From contig NZ_JAPZVP010000017.1 of assembly GCF_027622875.1 (NCBI RefSeq), forward strand, positions 1-64,000: a stretch of DNA of 64,000 nucleotides. The letters run 5' to 3'. The stretch's first letter is position 1, and each line of letters begins with the position of its first letter. A program made the translations under genes and the position numbers. Below, in pieces: positions 6,172 through 16,703 of this stretch. The notes under the pieces were generated by a model, which saw nothing but the letters and a program-made list of their open reading frames with translations, had not been told where the DNA came from and did no database searches. Source of the stretch: Glycomyces luteolus. GTDB lineage: Bacteria > Actinomycetota > Actinomycetes > Mycobacteriales > Micromonosporaceae.

Positions 6172-8579
6172 CGAGCGCCGTCCTGCCCGGGGATCACGAG
6201 CCGCCGCCGCGGTTCCTCGTTGCCCGCTCGGTCGGTCGCGGCGTACTCGATCACCTGCGGCTCAGGGCCGATCGCGCGCACGAACGCCTCCTGGAAAGTC
6301 CCCCAGAACGTGCCCGGGCCCTCCCATTGGATGCGCTCGACGCCGGAGACCTCGTCGGCGGCGTGCAGGGTGATCTCCCAGCTCGATCCGAGTTCCTTCA
6401 CGGTGGCCCGCGATTTCGGCGGGGTCGTGTCGATGCTCAGTTCGCGGCCGGTGGTGGCGGTGCGGCCGCCGCTGTCGCGGACGCGGGCCTCGATGTACTG
6501 GGCGCCTTCGGCTTCGACCGGGAAGGGCGCCGTATAGGGCTGCCAGTCGCCCTCGCCGAGGCGCCATTCCAGTCGGAATGGGCCCGAGTCGGCGGTGTCG
6601 GCTTCGAGGGCGTGGAGGCGGATGGAGGGCGCGGTCGTGTACCAGCCCGAAGGGGCCGGTTCGCCGAGGATCTCGACGGCGACGGCGGGCATGCCGGTCT
6701 CCATGCCGCCGAACGCGATCTCGGCCTCGTGCGACCGGACGTACATGTGGTATCTCGTGTCCAGCCCCGACCAGCACGGCTCGAACGCGACGCCGTCGAG
6801 CGTCACGACGCCCTCCGCCGCGAGTTCGGCGAGCAGTTCGGGCCCCGTTCGGTCCGTGATGAGCCCTTCGCCGTCGCTGCGGGCCGCGAGCGGGAACGGG
6901 AGCGGGGTGGTCAGCTCCGAACAGGCCAGGAGGAGCGTCGGCCCGAGGAAGAGCGCGCATTGCCGATCGTCATCGGGCATCGGTTCGGCGCGGAGCCGGG
7001 CCGGGGTGGTGAGGTGGAGTTCGTCGCCGGATCGCCAAGCCCGGGTCAGCGACACATACGCACCGGGGACCGGGGTCGCCCCGGTCGGCCCGCCGTTGAG
7101 GCGCAGCTCGAGATCGCCTGCGGCCCAGGAGGGGACGCGCAGGTGGACCGTGCGTTCCTCGGCGGCCGCGCCGTCGAACGCGAGCGTGACGCCCTCGCCC
7201 AGCGGATAGCCCGAGCGGAGCCGGACGCGGAGCCCGGCTTCCCTCCAGTCGAGTTCGGAGTCGATCGGCAGGTTCACGTAGAGGTCGACCTCACCGTGGA
7301 AGTAGATCGTGTCCTGGTACTTGACGTGGTTCTCCAGGCCGGTGCCGCCGCAGCAGGTGCCGGTGTTGCCGTACTCGCGGAACGCGCCCGGGTGGACCGG
7401 GAACATGTAGGTGACCTCGGGGCTGACGTCTGAGGAGGCGGCCCGGCGCGAGCCGAGCACGTGGTTGAGGACCGTGCGCTCGTAGTAGTCCATATAGGCC
7501 GGATCGCGGGTGTGCGCGAAGAGCCTGCGCGCGAGTTTCAGCAGGTTGTAGGCGGCGCAGGTCTCGGCGTTGCGATGGCCCACGTCCCCGGCCACCGTGT
7601 CCGGCGGACCCCACAGCTCGCTCTCGCCGGTGCCGCCGTGCGCGTACATGCGGCCGGGCACGATCTGGTCCCAGATGCCCTGCGCCGCTTGGAGGTAGCG
7701 CGGCTCGCCGGTCTGCTCGTACTCGTCGACGTAGCCGATGAGCTGGGGCAGATGCTGGTTCGCGTGCATGTCCGTGAGGATGTCGGTGCCCGCCGCGCCC
7801 GCTTCGAGCACGTGCTCCTGGTCGAAGAACGAGGCGGTCTCCAGGAACAGCGGCACGCGTGCCGCGACCGCGAGCCGGGCCAGGGTCTCGTTCATTCCGC
7901 CGAACTCCCCCGCGATGTACAGGGACCACATCTTCTGGCGGCGTTCGGGAGCGAGGCGCGACAGGCGGTGGTGGACCCAGTGTCCCATCGCGGTGGCGAT
8001 GGGGAGGGCCTGCTTGCTGCCGGTGAGTTCGTGGGCGTCGAGCAGCCCGGCCATGAGCTTGTGGCAGGTGTAGTAGGGCGCCCAGATCTCGCCGTACGGG
8101 GCGTAGTCCTCGAGGCGCGCGAACTGCCATTCGCCGTAGGCGGCAAGAAAACCCGGGTGGGAGTAGCGCCCGGTCGCGGCGAGCGCGGACTGGACTTCGC
8201 CCAGGCCCATGACGAGTCCGTCCACCTTGGCTTTGAGGACGGGATCGCGCTCGCCCGCCGCCGCGATGGCGAGCATGGAGAGGAAGTGCCCGGCGTAGTG
8301 GCCTCGCAGGAGGTTCGCGGTGGGCGCGTGCTCGCGGCCGGGGTAGTCCGCCTCGCTCCATGCCTGTTCCGCGGGGTGGCCGAAGTCCTCCCAGTTGCCG
8401 GGCGGGGCGGCTCCGCGAGTGTCGAGTCCGGCGTTGCGGCGGAAGACGGCGAGGAGGCGGTCGACGGGGTAGACGCGCGCGAGGTGCAGCATCTCGTCGC
8501 GGGCGCGGGCGAAGACGCTCGCGTCGTCGACGCGGACCGCGCCGAGTGCGAAGGGCCGCAGGCGGGGAGGCACCGTCAT
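6168..8579 (-). CDS. GH127 (DUF1680) beta-L-arabinofuranosidase, cytoplasmic
   Basis: 803 aa, no signal peptide. (alpha/alpha)6-barrel domain with the GH127 zinc/nucleophile set: NAETCAAYN (Glu and Cys) and TCCGGTG (two Cys, the first being the nucleophile in Bifidobacterium longum HypBA1). Beta-sandwich domains follow, and the C-terminus (about 690-800) is an OmpL47/Ig-like module (SIDTTPP..., IEYAATDRAGNEEP). HypBA1 releases L-arabinose from hydroxyproline-linked beta-arabinofuranosyl oligosaccharides of plant extensin; being intracellular and embedded between proline peptidases and a peptide transporter, this enzyme probably works on imported glycopeptides. 4-nt overlaps on both sides (ATGA). 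Family assignment firm, substrate inferred. Confidence 0.88.
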   Translation of the reverse strand: MTVPPRLRPFALGAVRVDDASVFARARDEMLHLARVYPVDRLLAVFRRNAGLDTRGAAPPGNWEDFGHPAEQAWSEADYPGREHAPTANLLRGHYAGHFLSMLAIAAAGERDPVLKAKVDGLVMGLGEVQSALAATGRYSHPGFLAAYGEWQFARLEDYAPYGEIWAPYYTCHKLMAGLLDAHELTGSKQALPIATAMGHWVHHRLSRLAPERRQKMWSLYIAGEFGGMNETLARLAVAARVPLFLETASFFDQEHVLEAGAAGTDILTDMHANQHLPQLIGYVDEYEQTGEPRYLQAAQGIWDQIVPGRMYAHGGTGESELWGPPDTVAGDVGHRNAETCAAYNLLKLARRLFAHTRDPAYMDYYERTVLNHVLGSRRAASSDVSPEVTYMFPVHPGAFREYGNTGTCCGGTGLENHVKYQDTIYFHGEVDLYVNLPIDSELDWREAGLRVRLRSGYPLGEGVTLAFDGAAAEERTVHLRVPSWAAGDLELRLNGGPTGATPVPGAYVSLTRAWRSGDELHLTTPARLRAEPMPDDDRQCALFLGPTLLLACSELTTPLPFPLAARSDGEGLITDRTGPELLAELAAEGVVTLDGVAFEPCWSGLDTRYHMYVRSHEAEIAFGGMETGMPAVAVEILGEPAPSGWYTTAPSIRLHALEADTADSGPFRLEWRLGEGDWQPYTAPFPVEAEGAQYIEARVRDSGGRTATTGRELSIDTTPPKSRATVKELGSSWEITLHAADEVSGVERIQWEGPGTFWGTFQEAFVRAIGPEPQVIEYAATDRAGNEEPRRRLVIPGQDGAR

Positions 8580-10018
8580 GCGGCCTCCCGCAGGCGGGCC
8601 TGCGTCCATGCCTCGACCCCTGCGGCATCGATCGGGAGTGCGCCGGAGAGGACTTCCGCGCCGTCCTCGGTGACGAGGAGGTCGTCTTCTAGGCGCACGC
8701 CGATGCCGCGCAGCTCGGGCGGCACGGTGAGGTCGTTGGCATGGAAGTAGAGGCCGGGTTCGACGGTCATGACGACGCCGGGTTCGAGGTCGGCGGCCAT
8801 GTAGTCGTCGTATTCGGCGTGGCTGCAGTCGTGCACGTCGAGGCCGAGGTGGTGGCCGATGCCGCAGGCGAGGTAGCGGCGGTGGAACTGGCCCTCCGGG
8901 GAGAGCGACTCGTCGACCGAGACGGGGAGGAGGCCCCAGTCGTGGAGGCCTTGGGCGATGACTTCCATGGCAGCGAAGTGGAAGTCGAGGTACTGGACGC
9001 CGGGGCGGATCTGCGCCATGCCGGCGCGGTGGGCTCGCTCGACGAGGTCGTGGACTTCGCGCTGCTGCGGGCTGAAGGTGCCGCTCGCGGGGAGGGTCCG
9101 GGTGACGTCGGCGGTGTAGAGGCTGTCGGCTTCGACGCCCATGTCGAGCAGGAGCGCGGCGTCGGGGAGGACGGGGCCGTCGCAGCGGACCCAGTGGAGG
9201 ATGGGAGCGTTGGGGCCGGAGCCGACGATCGTGGTGTAGCCGACGCCGTTGCCGTGGGTTCGGGCGTGGCGGTCGAAGGTGCCTTGGAGCCAGCGCTCGC
9301 CGAGCCCCTCGCCTGTGCCGTCGCCGATCGCGCGCGGGATCTCGCGGGCGACTGCGGCGAAGCCCTCCACAGTGGTGTCGACGGCGAGGCGCATCTGCTC
9401 GATCTCCCACGCGTCCTTGACCATGCGGAGGACCGAGAGGTGGCGGTCGAGGAGTTCCGAGGGTTCGAGTCCGTGGTCGGCCGCGAAGGACGGGTCCACC
9501 GTCTGGATCGTCAACGCGCCCTTGAGGTCGGCGTCTTCGAGGTCCCGCAGTGGTGCCACGTCGATCTGGAGGGCTTCGGCCCAGGCGGGCAGGCCGGGTG
9601 AGGCGCCGACCCAGAGTTCGCCGTGGTTCATGTCGCGGAAGAAGCCGGTCTCTCCGGGTCGGAAGGGCGGCGGGATGTGGAGGCGGGCGTCGTGGCCGCC
9701 GGGGCGCGGGGTCATGACGAGCGCGGCGTCCTCGGCCTGGCAGCCGGTGAGCCACACGAAGTCGCTGTCGGGGCGGAAGGCGTAGGTGTTGTCGTCGTTG
9801 CGGGTGGGGGCGGTGCCGGAGTGGACCACGATCATCTCGCCGGGCAGGCGCTCGCTGAGGCGGCGGCGATGTGCGTGGGCGGCCTCGGCCGCGCCCGCGA
9901 CCGGGTTCGCGGGGACCGGGTCGGTGGCCCAACCGGTGGCGATGTGGTCGGTGAACGCCTTGAGCTCGGCGATCCTCGGGTAGCGGGTGCCCGCGTAGGG
10001 CGGCCTTGCGTCGGTCAT
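8576..10018 (-). CDS. pepP: M24B Xaa-Pro aminopeptidase
   Basis: 480 aa. An N-terminal creatinase-type domain (AMP_N) with the TGCQAEDAALVM segment precedes the pita-bread M24 domain. Metal ligands are visible in order: DMGVEADSLYTADVTRT (two Asp), GIGHHLGLDVHD (His), MTVEPGLYF (Glu), GVRLEDDLLV (Glu). It removes N-terminal residues preceding proline or hydroxyproline. ATG 10018 overlaps the stop of the S33 peptidase gene; the stop overlaps GH127. The combination with a second proline-directed peptidase argues that the transporter brings in proline-rich peptides. Confidence 0.9.
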   Translation of the reverse strand: MTDARPPYAGTRYPRIAELKAFTDHIATGWATDPVPANPVAGAAEAAHAHRRRLSERLPGEMIVVHSGTAPTRNDDNTYAFRPDSDFVWLTGCQAEDAALVMTPRPGGHDARLHIPPPFRPGETGFFRDMNHGELWVGASPGLPAWAEALQIDVAPLRDLEDADLKGALTIQTVDPSFAADHGLEPSELLDRHLSVLRMVKDAWEIEQMRLAVDTTVEGFAAVAREIPRAIGDGTGEGLGERWLQGTFDRHARTHGNGVGYTTIVGSGPNAPILHWVRCDGPVLPDAALLLDMGVEADSLYTADVTRTLPASGTFSPQQREVHDLVERAHRAGMAQIRPGVQYLDFHFAAMEVIAQGLHDWGLLPVSVDESLSPEGQFHRRYLACGIGHHLGLDVHDCSHAEYDDYMAADLEPGVVMTVEPGLYFHANDLTVPPELRGIGVRLEDDLLVTEDGAEVLSGALPIDAAGVEAWTQARLREAA

Positions 10019-11307
10019 CGCCGTTCTCCTCCACGGTCGCGCACCAGCTCCCGGAGGCGGGCGAAGACCCGCTCGGCGCCGATGCCGTCGTGCTCGTATT
10101 CGTTGGTGACCCACGCTTGGGCGTTGCCGAGGCCGCGCAGGGTGTCGAGTTGCAGTCCTGAGTCGACGAACATGTCGTCGAAGTAGACGGCCGCCGCGAC
10201 CGGGACCTCGTTGGCGCCCAGTCGTTCCGGGTCGAGGATCGGGCTCCACTCCTTGCGGGCGGCGAGGGCGTGCACGGCAGGGCCGAAGCCGCGCAGGAGC
10301 CGGACCTCCTCGAACATCCAGGGGAAGGCCATCTCGCCGGTGAACGGGAGCGGCCGCACACGCTCGTCGAATTCGGGGCGGCGGTCACGTTCGCGCTGGG
10401 CGGCCCACGCCGTGGGGCCGTTGGGCCCGTCGCCGTAGATGGACTCCTGGAGGGTCCAGAAGAGCGGGTTGGCGGCGGAGGAGGTGCGGGCGAGGACGGC
10501 GGCGAGGAAGCCTTCGGAGAGGCGGTCGCCCCTGACGAAGGCGTCCTCGACGAGCCAGTGCATGCGCTCGAAGCCGGGTTTCATGCCGAAGTCGTTGCCG
10601 AGGGACTGGAAGCGGCGCACGGTGAGCACGTCGCCGTCCGGTAGCAGGACCGGTTCCGCCGCAAGGCGGTCGGCGATCCTGGCGACCGCGTCGACGTCCT
10701 GCGGGTAGCGGCGGTAGTACTCGCGGGTCTTGGCGGCGACGCGGTCGAAGGTGCGGCGGTAGACCTCCTCGGCGCTCATCGGGTTGCCGGGGATGCCGCC
10801 GCACACGTACGCGGCGGCGAGGGCTTCGGGCTTGTGGGAGAGGTAGGCGAGGGTGAGCCAGCCGCCGTAGCTCTGCGCGAGCGTCGCCCACTTGCGTCCG
10901 TTGTAGATGGTGGCGCGGACGTGCTCGAGGTCGCGGACGATCGAGTCGGCGCGGTAGTGCGCCAGGTGATCCGCGCCAGTCTGGCCGTCCATTACGGACA
11001 GTATCTGAGCGTCGAGCGGAGTGCTGCGGCCGGTGCCGCGCTGGTCGACGAGGACGATCCGGTAGTGCCCCAGCGCCTCGGTGATCCATCCGCTCGGCTC
11101 GAGCGGGCGGGGGTTCGCCCCGCCGGGGCCGCCCTGCAGGTAGGTGAGGAGCGGGAGGTCGTCGCCGCGCTTCTCGGGGTCGACGAGCTCGCGCACGAAG
11201 ACTTCGATCTCGCCGTCCTCCGGGTGCCACCAGTCGAGCGGGACGGCCGTGTACCGCTCGCGCACCCAGATGCCCGGCAGCGCGTACTCCACTTGGGGCT
11301 CCTTCAT
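10015..11307 (-). CDS. S33 alpha/beta-hydrolase, prolyl-aminopeptidase-like
   Basis: 430 aa. Oxyanion loop QGGPGGANP (family HGGPGG), VDQRGTGRS, nucleophile elbow AQSYGGW, and the acid/His region near the end ([16 protein letters not shown]). These are the hallmarks of S33 proline iminopeptidases (tricorn-interacting factor/PepIP group), which cleave N-terminal proline from short peptides in the cytoplasm. The start is ATG 11307, which overlaps the preceding ABC ATPase stop as ATGA; a longer frame to 11367 has no SD. Complements the Xaa-Pro aminopeptidase encoded next. Confidence 0.88.
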   Translation of the reverse strand: MKEPQVEYALPGIWVRERYTAVPLDWWHPEDGEIEVFVRELVDPEKRGDDLPLLTYLQGGPGGANPRPLEPSGWITEALGHYRIVLVDQRGTGRSTPLDAQILSVMDGQTGADHLAHYRADSIVRDLEHVRATIYNGRKWATLAQSYGGWLTLAYLSHKPEALAAAYVCGGIPGNPMSAEEVYRRTFDRVAAKTREYYRRYPQDVDAVARIADRLAAEPVLLPDGDVLTVRRFQSLGNDFGMKPGFERMHWLVEDAFVRGDRLSEGFLAAVLARTSSAANPLFWTLQESIYGDGPNGPTAWAAQRERDRRPEFDERVRPLPFTGEMAFPWMFEEVRLLRGFGPAVHALAARKEWSPILDPERLGANEVPVAAAVYFDDMFVDSGLQLDTLRGLGNAQAWVTNEYEHDGIGAERVFARLRELVRDRGGERR

Positions 11308-12209
11308 GCTCCGGGGTCCTCTCGTTCGCGGCGGGCCTGGTCGTTCCGTCTTCTCGCCGCGTCCCACTCCGGCCGGATGCGCGGGACGGCGGCCAGGAGC
11401 TTACGCGTGTACTCGTGCTGCGGCGAGCCGAACACGGCGTCGCGGTCGCCGGCCTCGACGATCCGGCCGCCGTTCATCACCGCCACGCGGGTCGCTATCT
11501 GCCGCACGACGGCGAGGTCGTGGGCGATGAACAGGTAGCTGAAGCCCTCCTCGTCCTGGAGGCGTCTGAGCAGGTTGATGACCTGCGCCTGTACCGAGAC
11601 GTCGAGGGCCGACACCGCTTCGTCGGCGATGATCAGCTTGGGCGACACGGCGAGCGCGCGGGCGATGCCGATGCGCTGGGCCTGCCCGCCCGAGAACTGG
11701 GCGGGGAAGCGCGTCGCGTGGTCGGGGTCGAGGCCGACGCGCTCCATGAGCGCCCCGGCGAAGGCGCGCGCGCCACCGGGGATCGGGCGGCGCTGGTAGG
11801 CGAGCGGCGCGGTGACGATCCGCTCCACCGTGTGCTTCGGGTTGAGCGAGGAGTACGGGTCCTGGAAGACCATCTGCACTTCGCTGCGGAAACCGTGCAG
11901 CGCCTTCCCGGTGAGCGCGTGGACCTCACGGCCGTCGAACTCGATCGTGCCGCTCGTGGTGCCGATGAGCCGCGCGATGAGGCGCGCGGTGGTGGACTTG
12001 CCCGAGCCCGATTCGCCGACGAGCGCGAGGGTCTCGCCCTTGCGGACTTCGAGCGAGACGTCGTCCACGGCACGGAACTTCCCGGAGCGGCCGAGGAGCC
12101 CGCCGCCGGAGACGGTGAACTCCTTGACGAGATTGCTCGCGCGGAGCAGGGTCTCGGCGGACGAGGACTCGGTCGGCACGGTTTGGCGCGGCACGGTTTC
12201 GCCGGTCAT
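11304..12209 (-). CDS. peptide ABC transporter ATP-binding protein (DppF/OppF type)
   Basis: 301 aa. Walker [10 protein letters not shown] (about residue 55), Q-loop [14 protein letters not shown] signature [15 protein letters not shown], Walker [14 protein letters not shown]-loop AHDLAVV, and the C-terminal OppF-type extension ([17 protein letters not shown]). Fourth-in-line component of a five-gene Dpp/Opp importer whose genes all overlap by 4 nt. It energises import of oligopeptides (or, in some family members, oligosaccharides). Confidence 0.93.
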   Translation of the reverse strand: MTGETVPRQTVPTESSSAETLLRASNLVKEFTVSGGGLLGRSGKFRAVDDVSLEVRKGETLALVGESGSGKSTTARLIARLIGTTSGTIEFDGREVHALTGKALHGFRSEVQMVFQDPYSSLNPKHTVERIVTAPLAYQRRPIPGGARAFAGALMERVGLDPDHATRFPAQFSGGQAQRIGIARALAVSPKLIIADEAVSALDVSVQAQVINLLRRLQDEEGFSYLFIAHDLAVVRQIATRVAVMNGGRIVEAGDRDAVFGSPQHEYTRKLLAAVPRIRPEWDAARRRNDQARREREDPGA

Positions 12210-13045
12210 CGGGCCTCCTCGGTGGTCGGCAGGGTGCGGAGCAGCCCGATCTCGTCGTCGATGCGCGGCACGGCGTCCAGGAGCATCCGCGTGTACGGCG
12301 CCTGCGGATCGGTGAAGATCCGCTCGGCCGGGCCCTGCTCGACGAGGTCGCCGTCGCGCATGACGACGAGGTGGTCGGTGACCTCGCTGACGACGGCGAG
12401 GTCGTGGGTGATGAGGATGAGCCCGGCGCCGGTGTCGGAGCGGATCTCGGCCAGGAGGTCGAGGATCTGGGCCTGGACGGTGACGTCGAGGGCGGTGGTC
12501 GGCTCGTCGGCGATGATGAGCTCCGGCTCCATGCTCAGGGTCATCGCGATCATGACGCGCTGGCGCATGCCGCCGGAGAACTGGTGCGGGTAGTGGTCGA
12601 CCCGCTTCGCGGCGTCGCCGATGCGGACTCGTTCCATCGCCTCGATCGCGATGGTGCGGGCCTGGCGGCGGGTCACGCCGGAGCGGTGCGAGCGGTAGGC
12701 CTCCGCGATCTGCGTCCCCACCGTGTAATAGGGATTGAGGGAGGAGAGCGGATCCTGGAAGATCATGGCGATCCGGTCGCCCCGGTAGGAGCGCATCGCG
12801 CGTTCGGGCAGGTCGGTGAGCTCGGCGCCGTCGAACTCGATGGAGCCGGTGCGCTTGGCGCCCTTGGGGAGCAGGCCCATGATGGCGAGGCTCGTCATCG
12901 ACTTGCCGGAGCCGGACTCGCCGACGATGCCGAGCGCGCCGCCGCGTTCCAGGTCGAAGTCGAGGGACTTCACGACCTCGTTGGGGCCGTGCGCGTTCGG
13001 GAAGCCCACGGTGAGGCCGCGTACGTGGAGCAGCGTGTCCGTCAT
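12206..13045 (-). CDS. peptide ABC transporter ATP-binding protein (DppD/OppD type)
   Basis: 279 aa. Walker [11 protein letters not shown]-loop [11 protein letters not shown], signature [13 protein letters not shown], Walker [14 protein letters not shown]-loop THDLAVV, C-terminal OppD-like [18 protein letters not shown]. Pairs with the OppF-type ATPase encoded immediately downstream. ATG 13045 overlaps the permease stop. Confidence 0.93.
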   Translation of the reverse strand: MTDTLLHVRGLTVGFPNAHGPNEVVKSLDFDLERGGALGIVGESGSGKSMTSLAIMGLLPKGAKRTGSIEFDGAELTDLPERAMRSYRGDRIAMIFQDPLSSLNPYYTVGTQIAEAYRSHRSGVTRRQARTIAIEAMERVRIGDAAKRVDHYPHQFSGGMRQRVMIAMTLSMEPELIIADEPTTALDVTVQAQILDLLAEIRSDTGAGLILITHDLAVVSEVTDHLVVMRDGDLVEQGPAERIFTDPQAPYTRMLLDAVPRIDDEIGLLRTLPTTEEAR

Positions 13046-14040
13046 GCCGAGCTCCCCACTCGCACTCGCGGGTCGATGGCCGTGTACAGGAGGTCGACCA
13101 CCATGTTGCCGACGACGACCAGGAAGGCCGCGAGCAGGGTGACGCCCATGATGACCGGCTGGTCGTTCTTCGTGATCGAATCGGCGGCCATCTTGCCGAT
13201 GCCGTTGAGCCCGAACACGGTCTCGGTGATGAGGGCCCCGCCGAGCAGGCCGGCGAAGTCCATGCCGAAGATCGTGACGATCGGCGTGAGGGCCGGGCGC
13301 AGCGCGTGCCGCCGCCACACCAGGCCGGGGCTGAGGCCCTTGGCGCGGGCGGTGCGCACGTAGTTCTCCTGCAGCGTCTCGATCACGTTCGCCCGCGTGA
13401 GTCTGGTGTAGACGGCGGCCATGCCGATGGCGAGCACGATCCAGGGCATCAGGAAGTTCTGGAACCACTGGAGCGGATCCTCCGAGAACGGCACGGCCTG
13501 CGGGAACGGCAGCCAGCCGAGGGTGACCACGAGCAGGAACTGGAGCGAGAGCGCCAGCACGTAGTTCGGGATCGACATGCCGGTGAGGGTGAGGCCCGCG
13601 ATGAAGCGGTCGGCGAACCTGCCCTCGCGCACGGCGCTGAGCAGGCCTCCGGCGACGCCCGCGAGGAGCCAGAGCACGGCCGCCCCGATCGCGACGGTGG
13701 CGGAGACCGGGAGGCGCTGGACGATCATGTCCGTAACGGCCTGGCTCGACTGGAACGAGTAGCCGAGGCACGGTGCGGCGCAGTCGATCGCGTTCGGTCC
13801 CGTCCCGTACGCGCGGCCCGCGAAGAGCCCGGAGAGGAAGGTCCCGAACTGGGTCCAGAACGGCTGGTCGACGCCGAGGTTCGCGCGGATCTGGTCGATC
13901 GCTTCGGGTGTGCAGTTCTTGCCGCAGATCTGCACCGCCGGGTCGGGCGAGAGCGCGAAGAAGATCACGAAGGTGAACAGGCACACCAGGAACAGCACGA
14001 TGAGCATCCCGAGCACCCGGTTGGCGACGAAGCGGATCAT
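13042..14040 (-). CDS. peptide ABC transporter permease (DppB type)
   Basis: 332 aa with six TM helices. N-terminal IRFVANRVLGMLIVLFLV..., a large extracytoplasmic loop containing four Cys (QICGKNC, AIDCAAPC), and the EAA-loop YVRTARAKGLSPGLVWRRHALR that contacts the ATPases. The long Cys-containing loop 1 is of the type found in many actinobacterial DppB proteins. Translational overlaps on both sides. Confidence 0.93.
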   Translation of the reverse strand: MIRFVANRVLGMLIVLFLVCLFTFVIFFALSPDPAVQICGKNCTPEAIDQIRANLGVDQPFWTQFGTFLSGLFAGRAYGTGPNAIDCAAPCLGYSFQSSQAVTDMIVQRLPVSATVAIGAAVLWLLAGVAGGLLSAVREGRFADRFIAGLTLTGMSIPNYVLALSLQFLLVVTLGWLPFPQAVPFSEDPLQWFQNFLMPWIVLAIGMAAVYTRLTRANVIETLQENYVRTARAKGLSPGLVWRRHALRPALTPIVTIFGMDFAGLLGGALITETVFGLNGIGKMAADSITKNDQPVIMGVTLLAAFLVVVGNMVVDLLYTAIDPRVRVGSSA

Positions 14041-15005
14041 GCCGTCCCCTCCCCCAGCAGTTTGCGGATGCGGTCGCCGAGCACGGTGAAGGAGAGCACG
14101 AGCAGGAACAGGAAGGCCCCCGGGATGAGGAAGTAGGCGGGATCGACGGCGTACCAGGGCACGGAGCTCGCGATCATCTGGCCCCATGACGGGGTCGGCG
14201 GTACGACGCCGACGCCGAGGAACGACAGGCCCGCCTCGGTGCCCACGTAGCCGGGCACGGCGAGCGTGGTCATGACGATGATCGTGGAGGCGAGGTTCGG
14301 CAGGATCTCCTTGAAGATGATCTGGGCGCTGGTGGCCCCCGAGGCCTTCGCGGCCTCCACGAACTCCCGTTCCTTGAGCGACATGGTCTGCCCGCGCACG
14401 ATGCGGGCCAGGTACGGCCAGCCGAAGAACGAGATCACCAGCACCAGCAGGATCTGGCGGTTCTCGGCGGGCAGGGCCGAGAGGACGGCGATCATGAAGA
14501 TGAGCGCCGGGAACGCCATGAGGAACTCCATGACGCGGGAGATCACCATGTCGACGCGGCCGCCGAAGTATCCGGCGATGAGCCCGAACACGACGCCCAG
14601 CGCGGTGGTCAGGAGCGTCGCCGAGATCGCGATGAGCATCGAGACCCTGGCGCCGTAGACGATCCGGGCGAAGATGTCGCGCCCGTTCCCCGGTTCGACG
14701 CCGAACCAGTGGTCGGCGCCCATGCCGCCCGCGGCCCCGAGCGGGATGCCGCCCAGGTTGGGGTCGACGGCGTCCTGGTCGAACTCCAGGGGCCCGTAGC
14801 CGCTGATCTTCACCAGCAGCGGCGCGGCGACCGCCATCAGGACGATCAGGACGATGTAGACGCTGCAGGCCACGGCCGCGCGGTCGCGGAGGAAGGCGCG
14901 GGCGACTCGCCGCCCGGAGGCGGGCGGCGGGACGGGTGCGCCCTCGCGCACCACCTCACCGCCCGCCGCGCCTTCGACTTCGAGCTCAGTCGGAGTGAAG
15001 GTCAT
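14037..15005 (-). CDS. peptide ABC transporter permease (DppC type)
   Basis: 322 aa. N-terminal cytoplasmic tail (Glu/Ala/Pro rich, about 40 residues) followed by an OppC_N helix (DRAAVACSVYIVLIVLMAV) and the BPD_transp_1 domain, six TM in all, with the EAA-loop REFVEAAKASGATSAQIIFKEILPN. Forms the heteromeric channel with the DppB-type permease. Follows the binding-protein gene by 6 nt. Confidence 0.93.
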   Translation of the reverse strand: MTFTPTELEVEGAAGGEVVREGAPVPPPASGRRVARAFLRDRAAVACSVYIVLIVLMAVAAPLLVKISGYGPLEFDQDAVDPNLGGIPLGAAGGMGADHWFGVEPGNGRDIFARIVYGARVSMLIAISATLLTTALGVVFGLIAGYFGGRVDMVISRVMEFLMAFPALIFMIAVLSALPAENRQILLVLVISFFGWPYLARIVRGQTMSLKEREFVEAAKASGATSAQIIFKEILPNLASTIIVMTTLAVPGYVGTEAGLSFLGVGVVPPTPSWGQMIASSVPWYAVDPAYFLIPGAFLFLLVLSFTVLGDRIRKLLGEGTA

Positions 15006-15011
15006 CGGTGA

Positions 15012-16703
15012 TCAGCCCCGCGAAGGGTCGCTCAGGCCGATGATCGTCAGGTCGGTCATGCTCGTGTTCGGGATGTACCCGGCGATGTTCTCGCCCGGCA
15101 GGAACACGCTCGGCTCCTGGAGCAGCGGGACGATGGGCGCCAGCGCCATGACCTCCTCGTCGAACTCGCCCCATTCGGTGTTCGCCGCTTCGAGGTCGGT
15201 CATCGCCCGGATCTCGTCGATGCGGGCGTTGATGCCCGGGTCGTTGATCTGCGCGATGTTGGTGTTGCCCTTCTCGGTGATGACGCGGCCGTCGACCAGC
15301 GGCGGGACCATGGTGCTGGAGCTGGAGGCCCAGTCGGGGCACCAGCCGGTGATCGCGGCGTCGTGCATCTGCGAGGGCGTGCCGATCGTCTCGTAGAAGG
15401 TGGAGGTGTCGATGACGTTGAGCTGCACGTCCACATTGATCTTGGCGAGGGCCTGCTGGATGGATTCGGCCTGCGCCTGCATGATCGGGTTGGAGCGGAT
15501 GTCGAGGGTGAACGAGAATCCGCCCTCGAGTCCCACGGACGCGAGCAGTTCCTTGGCCTTCTCCGGGTCGCCGGCGTTGCCTTCGCTCGGGTAGAGGTCG
15601 AAGTCCTTGTGGCCGTTGACCGCGTCGGGGATGATCGTGGTGGCCGGAAGGGCGAGCTGGTTGCCGCCCGAGGCGGTCTGGAGGGACGTGCGGTCGACGG
15701 CGTAGTTCATCGCCTGGCGCACTTCGAGTTTGTCGAAGGGCGCCTGGGTGGTGTCCATGCCCATGTAGGTGACGCAGTAGGCCTCGGCGCTGATGACCCG
15801 CTCCTGGAGTTCGGGGGTCTGGAGGCGCGCCAGAGTGGCCGGCTGGATCTTGCCGGAGATGGCGTTGACGTCGGAGCCCTGCCCGGCGAGGAGCCGCTCG
15901 TCGATCGTGGCGCCTTCGAGGCCGATCTCGAACTCCCACGCGTCCGGGTAGGCCTTGCGCACGTCGTCGGTGTCGGGGTCCCAGTGCTCGTTGCGCACCA
16001 GCTTGATGGAGCTGCCGGGCGTGTACGAGTCGAGGGTGTAAGGGCCTGAGGCGATGACGTCCTTGATGAACTCGTCGCCCGCGCCGGTGCCGACGGGGAA
16101 CGGCACGGCGTTGACCTGCGACACCACGTTGTCGAACTCCGGGAACGGGGCCTTGAGGTGGAAGACGATGGTGCGCTCGTCGGGCGTCTCGATGCCCGGG
16201 TGCTCGCCGGACTGGTAGGGGCCGAGGTAATCGGCGGGGGCCTCGACGGTGTTCTTGAGCCAGGGCGAGCCGATGCCGATCTCGGGGTCCCAGGCGCGGG
16301 AGATGCCGAATTCGAGCTCGGCCGAGGTGATGGGGTCGCCGTTGTCGAACTTCAGGCCCTCTTTGAGGGTGTAGGTCCAGGTGAGGCCGTCTTCCGAAGG
16401 CGTGCCGAGGCTTTCGGCCATGTCGGGGACGACGGCGTTCGGGTCTTCGGCGTCGCCCGCGGCCTGCATGGTGAGGCCGCGGTAGACGAGGCGGTAGAAG
16501 GCGTTGACGCCGCCGTCCCAGCCGCGGGCGGGGTCGAGGTAGGAGAAGTCGGCGTTCTGGAGCATGTGGACGGTACCGCCGGTCTGGGGCGTGCCGCCGG
16601 GGCCGTCGCCGCCGGTCGCTTCCTGGTCGCCGCCGGAACAGGCGGTGAGCAGCAGCGCCGCGGCTGCGAGCGCCGCCGCCGCACGGGTTGCTTTTCTGAT
16701 CAT
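15012..16703 (-). CDS. family-5 peptide-binding lipoprotein (DppA/OppA type)
   Basis: 563 aa. Lipoprotein signal with lipobox LLTAC (Cys near 22), Gly/Asp-rich linker, then an SBP_bac_5 domain (GGTVHMLQNADFSYLDPARG, LTWTYTLKEGLKFDNGDPITSAELEFGISRAWDP). It captures the substrate outside the membrane and sets transporter specificity. First gene of the operon that also carries two proline peptidases and GH127, so hydroxyproline/proline-rich (glyco)peptides are the suspected ligands. Family 5 also includes oligosaccharide binders, so a purely glycan ligand remains possible. Confidence 0.9.
   Translation of the reverse strand: MIRKATRAAAALAAAALLLTACSGGDQEATGGDGPGGTPQTGGTVHMLQNADFSYLDPARGWDGGVNAFYRLVYRGLTMQAAGDAEDPNAVVPDMAESLGTPSEDGLTWTYTLKEGLKFDNGDPITSAELEFGISRAWDPEIGIGSPWLKNTVEAPADYLGPYQSGEHPGIETPDERTIVFHLKAPFPEFDNVVSQVNAVPFPVGTGAGDEFIKDVIASGPYTLDSYTPGSSIKLVRNEHWDPDTDDVRKAYPDAWEFEIGLEGATIDERLLAGQGSDVNAISGKIQPATLARLQTPELQERVISAEAYCVTYMGMDTTQAPFDKLEVRQAMNYAVDRTSLQTASGGNQLALPATTIIPDAVNGHKDFDLYPSEGNAGDPEKAKELLASVGLEGGFSFTLDIRSNPIMQAQAESIQQALAKINVDVQLNVIDTSTFYETIGTPSQMHDAAITGWCPDWASSSSTMVPPLVDGRVITEKGNTNIAQINDPGINARIDEIRAMTDLEAANTEWGEFDEEVMALAPIVPLLQEPSVFLPGENIAGYIPNTSMTDLTIIGLSDPSRG

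Noticed and set aside
8577-10388. N-terminal extension of the GH127 reading frame up to 10388
   Set aside because: The extra 600 residues are Arg/Pro-rich and overlap the M24 and S33 genes in another frame; the ATGA overlap at 8576-8579 marks the true start.
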